A stretch of DNA of 23,613 nt. It comes from BOKV01 sp041739225 (lineage in GTDB: Bacteria; Pseudomonadota; Alphaproteobacteria; Rhizobiales; Rhizobiaceae). The notes under the pieces are model-generated. The model ran no database searches. It was given only the letters and a program-made list of their open reading frames with translations, and was not told the DNA's origin. The translations under genes were made by a program, and so were the position numbers. The stretch lies in contig JBGSOG010000110.1 of NCBI GenBank assembly GCA_041739225.1, forward strand, positions 1 through 23,613. The letters run 5' to 3'. This document shows, in pieces, positions 23,265 to 23,613 of this stretch. The stretch's first letter is position 1, and every line of letters begins with the position of its first letter.

Positions 23265-23613
23265 TGCGGTTCCACTCCATGATCCAGCTTGCGGAGCCTG
23301 CGCCCCGGCATTTTTCCAGCGTGACGGCAAAGGATGGCGGGCCAACCCATTTGCGACCGGCGCTGCCGGCTCCGGCTGAACGCGATGGCGCAGGGGCAAT
23401 TTGCCAGCGGGTGAGCGCGGCGCTGGCCTCTTCTTGCCCGCTTTGTCGCAGCAGCAGCACCGGAACACCTGCCTCGCGTGCGCGCAGCGCCAGCCGCCGT
23501 GAAAAAGCCAGTCCTGCCGCTTGCGGGTTGCCGCGCAATTCCAGCAGACAAAGCCCGGTGCCCTTTGCGGCGGCAATTTCGCCCGCCGCCCACAGCGCAT
23601 CGGCAGTGCGGCG
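23068..23613 (-). CDS. imuA: ImuA (RecA-like mutasome protein), C-terminal part
   Basis: The last 181 codons of a gene that enters from the right edge; no start is in the window. The frame reads RTADALWAAGEIAAAKGTGL, then LELRGNPQAAGLAFSRRLALRA, a conserved ImuA core of RecA-like fold, then TRWQIAPAPS and WIMEWNRNERAFEL, where ImuA proteins usually approach their end. Here the frame stays open for another 60 or so residues and overlaps imuB by 197 bases. ImuA is an SOS-induced RecA-related partner of ImuB. Any LexA box would lie outside the window. The tail beyond about 23250 has no recognisable conservation. Confidence 0.88.
   Translation of the reverse strand, partial: RRTADALWAAGEIAAAKGTGLCLLELRGNPQAAGLAFSRRLALRAREAGVPVLLLRQSGQEEASAALTRWQIAPAPSRSAGAGSAGRKWVGPPSFAVTLEKCRGAGSASWIMEWNRNERAFELAGPAGGLNANLDTGEAGGFGPPGARSRPPLSVGEPAAAFDRPDRSAAPWSGLAARRSA

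Noticed and set aside
23265..23600. N-terminal extension of the imuB frame upstream of 23264
   Set aside because: This stretch is read in another frame as conserved ImuA (LELRGNP to MEW), and the extension is cysteine/arginine-rich with no ImuB similarity.

Overview
This window looks like chromosomal DNA of an alphaproteobacterium, most likely from the Hyphomicrobiales (a Hoeflea/Phyllobacteriaceae/Rhizobiaceae-like genome). That placement rests on the protein types and gene order: a CenR-like OmpR regulator beside YggS and leuS, ftsK-lolA-xthA in one run, glnK-amtB next to tesB, and an imuA-imuB-dnaE2 mutagenesis operon. A CtrA-type box before ftsK agrees with it. No ribosomal RNA, transposase, integrase or CRISPR array is visible. 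The window is almost fully coding and no gene-free stretch exceeds 300 bases.

Layout. 1-1064: the first 354 codons of leuS (minus strand, cut by the window edge), divergent from yggS. 1867-3805: a YkuD-type L,D-transpeptidase, divergent from a CenR-like response regulator that is followed by a small cyclic-nucleotide-binding-domain protein. 3823-8229: minus-strand run ftsK, lolA, xthA, with a perfect TTAA-N7-TTAA (CtrA-type) box before ftsK. 8339-10440: glnK-amtB, closed by a strong intrinsic terminator and preceded by a candidate sigma-54 promoter with IHF-like and NtrC-like sites. 10484-12748: tesB divergent from a UbiH/UbiF-type flavin hydroxylase. 12783-15263: four minus-strand genes tied to translation or protein quality: a ProXp-ala-like tRNA-editing protein, a CnoX-type thioredoxin-TPR protein, a LON-substrate-binding-domain protein and a Trm112-like protein. 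15434-15508: tRNA-Gly(GCC). 15641-16549: pirin. 16613-18006: a periplasmic diheme cytochrome c and a NapC-type tetraheme quinol dehydrogenase. 18172-23613: dnaE2, imuB and the 3' part of imuA, the SOS mutasome.

The most unusual signal is around the cytochrome pair. Just beyond its far end, between it and dnaE2, lies a decayed copy of the pirin 3' end that still reads LQTG-(4 residues)-AA-stop. It shares 15 identical bases across the stop codon with the intact pirin gene on the other side. The two-gene redox module is therefore bracketed by two versions of a pirin 3' end, which suggests it was inserted there by recombination. It may be under FNR/FixK-type control. A second oddity is an abrupt GC step inside leuS near base 840, which could be gene conversion or a chimeric assembly join. 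A third is the higher GC of the mutasome block together with an unusually long imuA/imuB overlap. I see no wholly new multi-gene system. The cytochrome insertion is the best candidate for follow-up.
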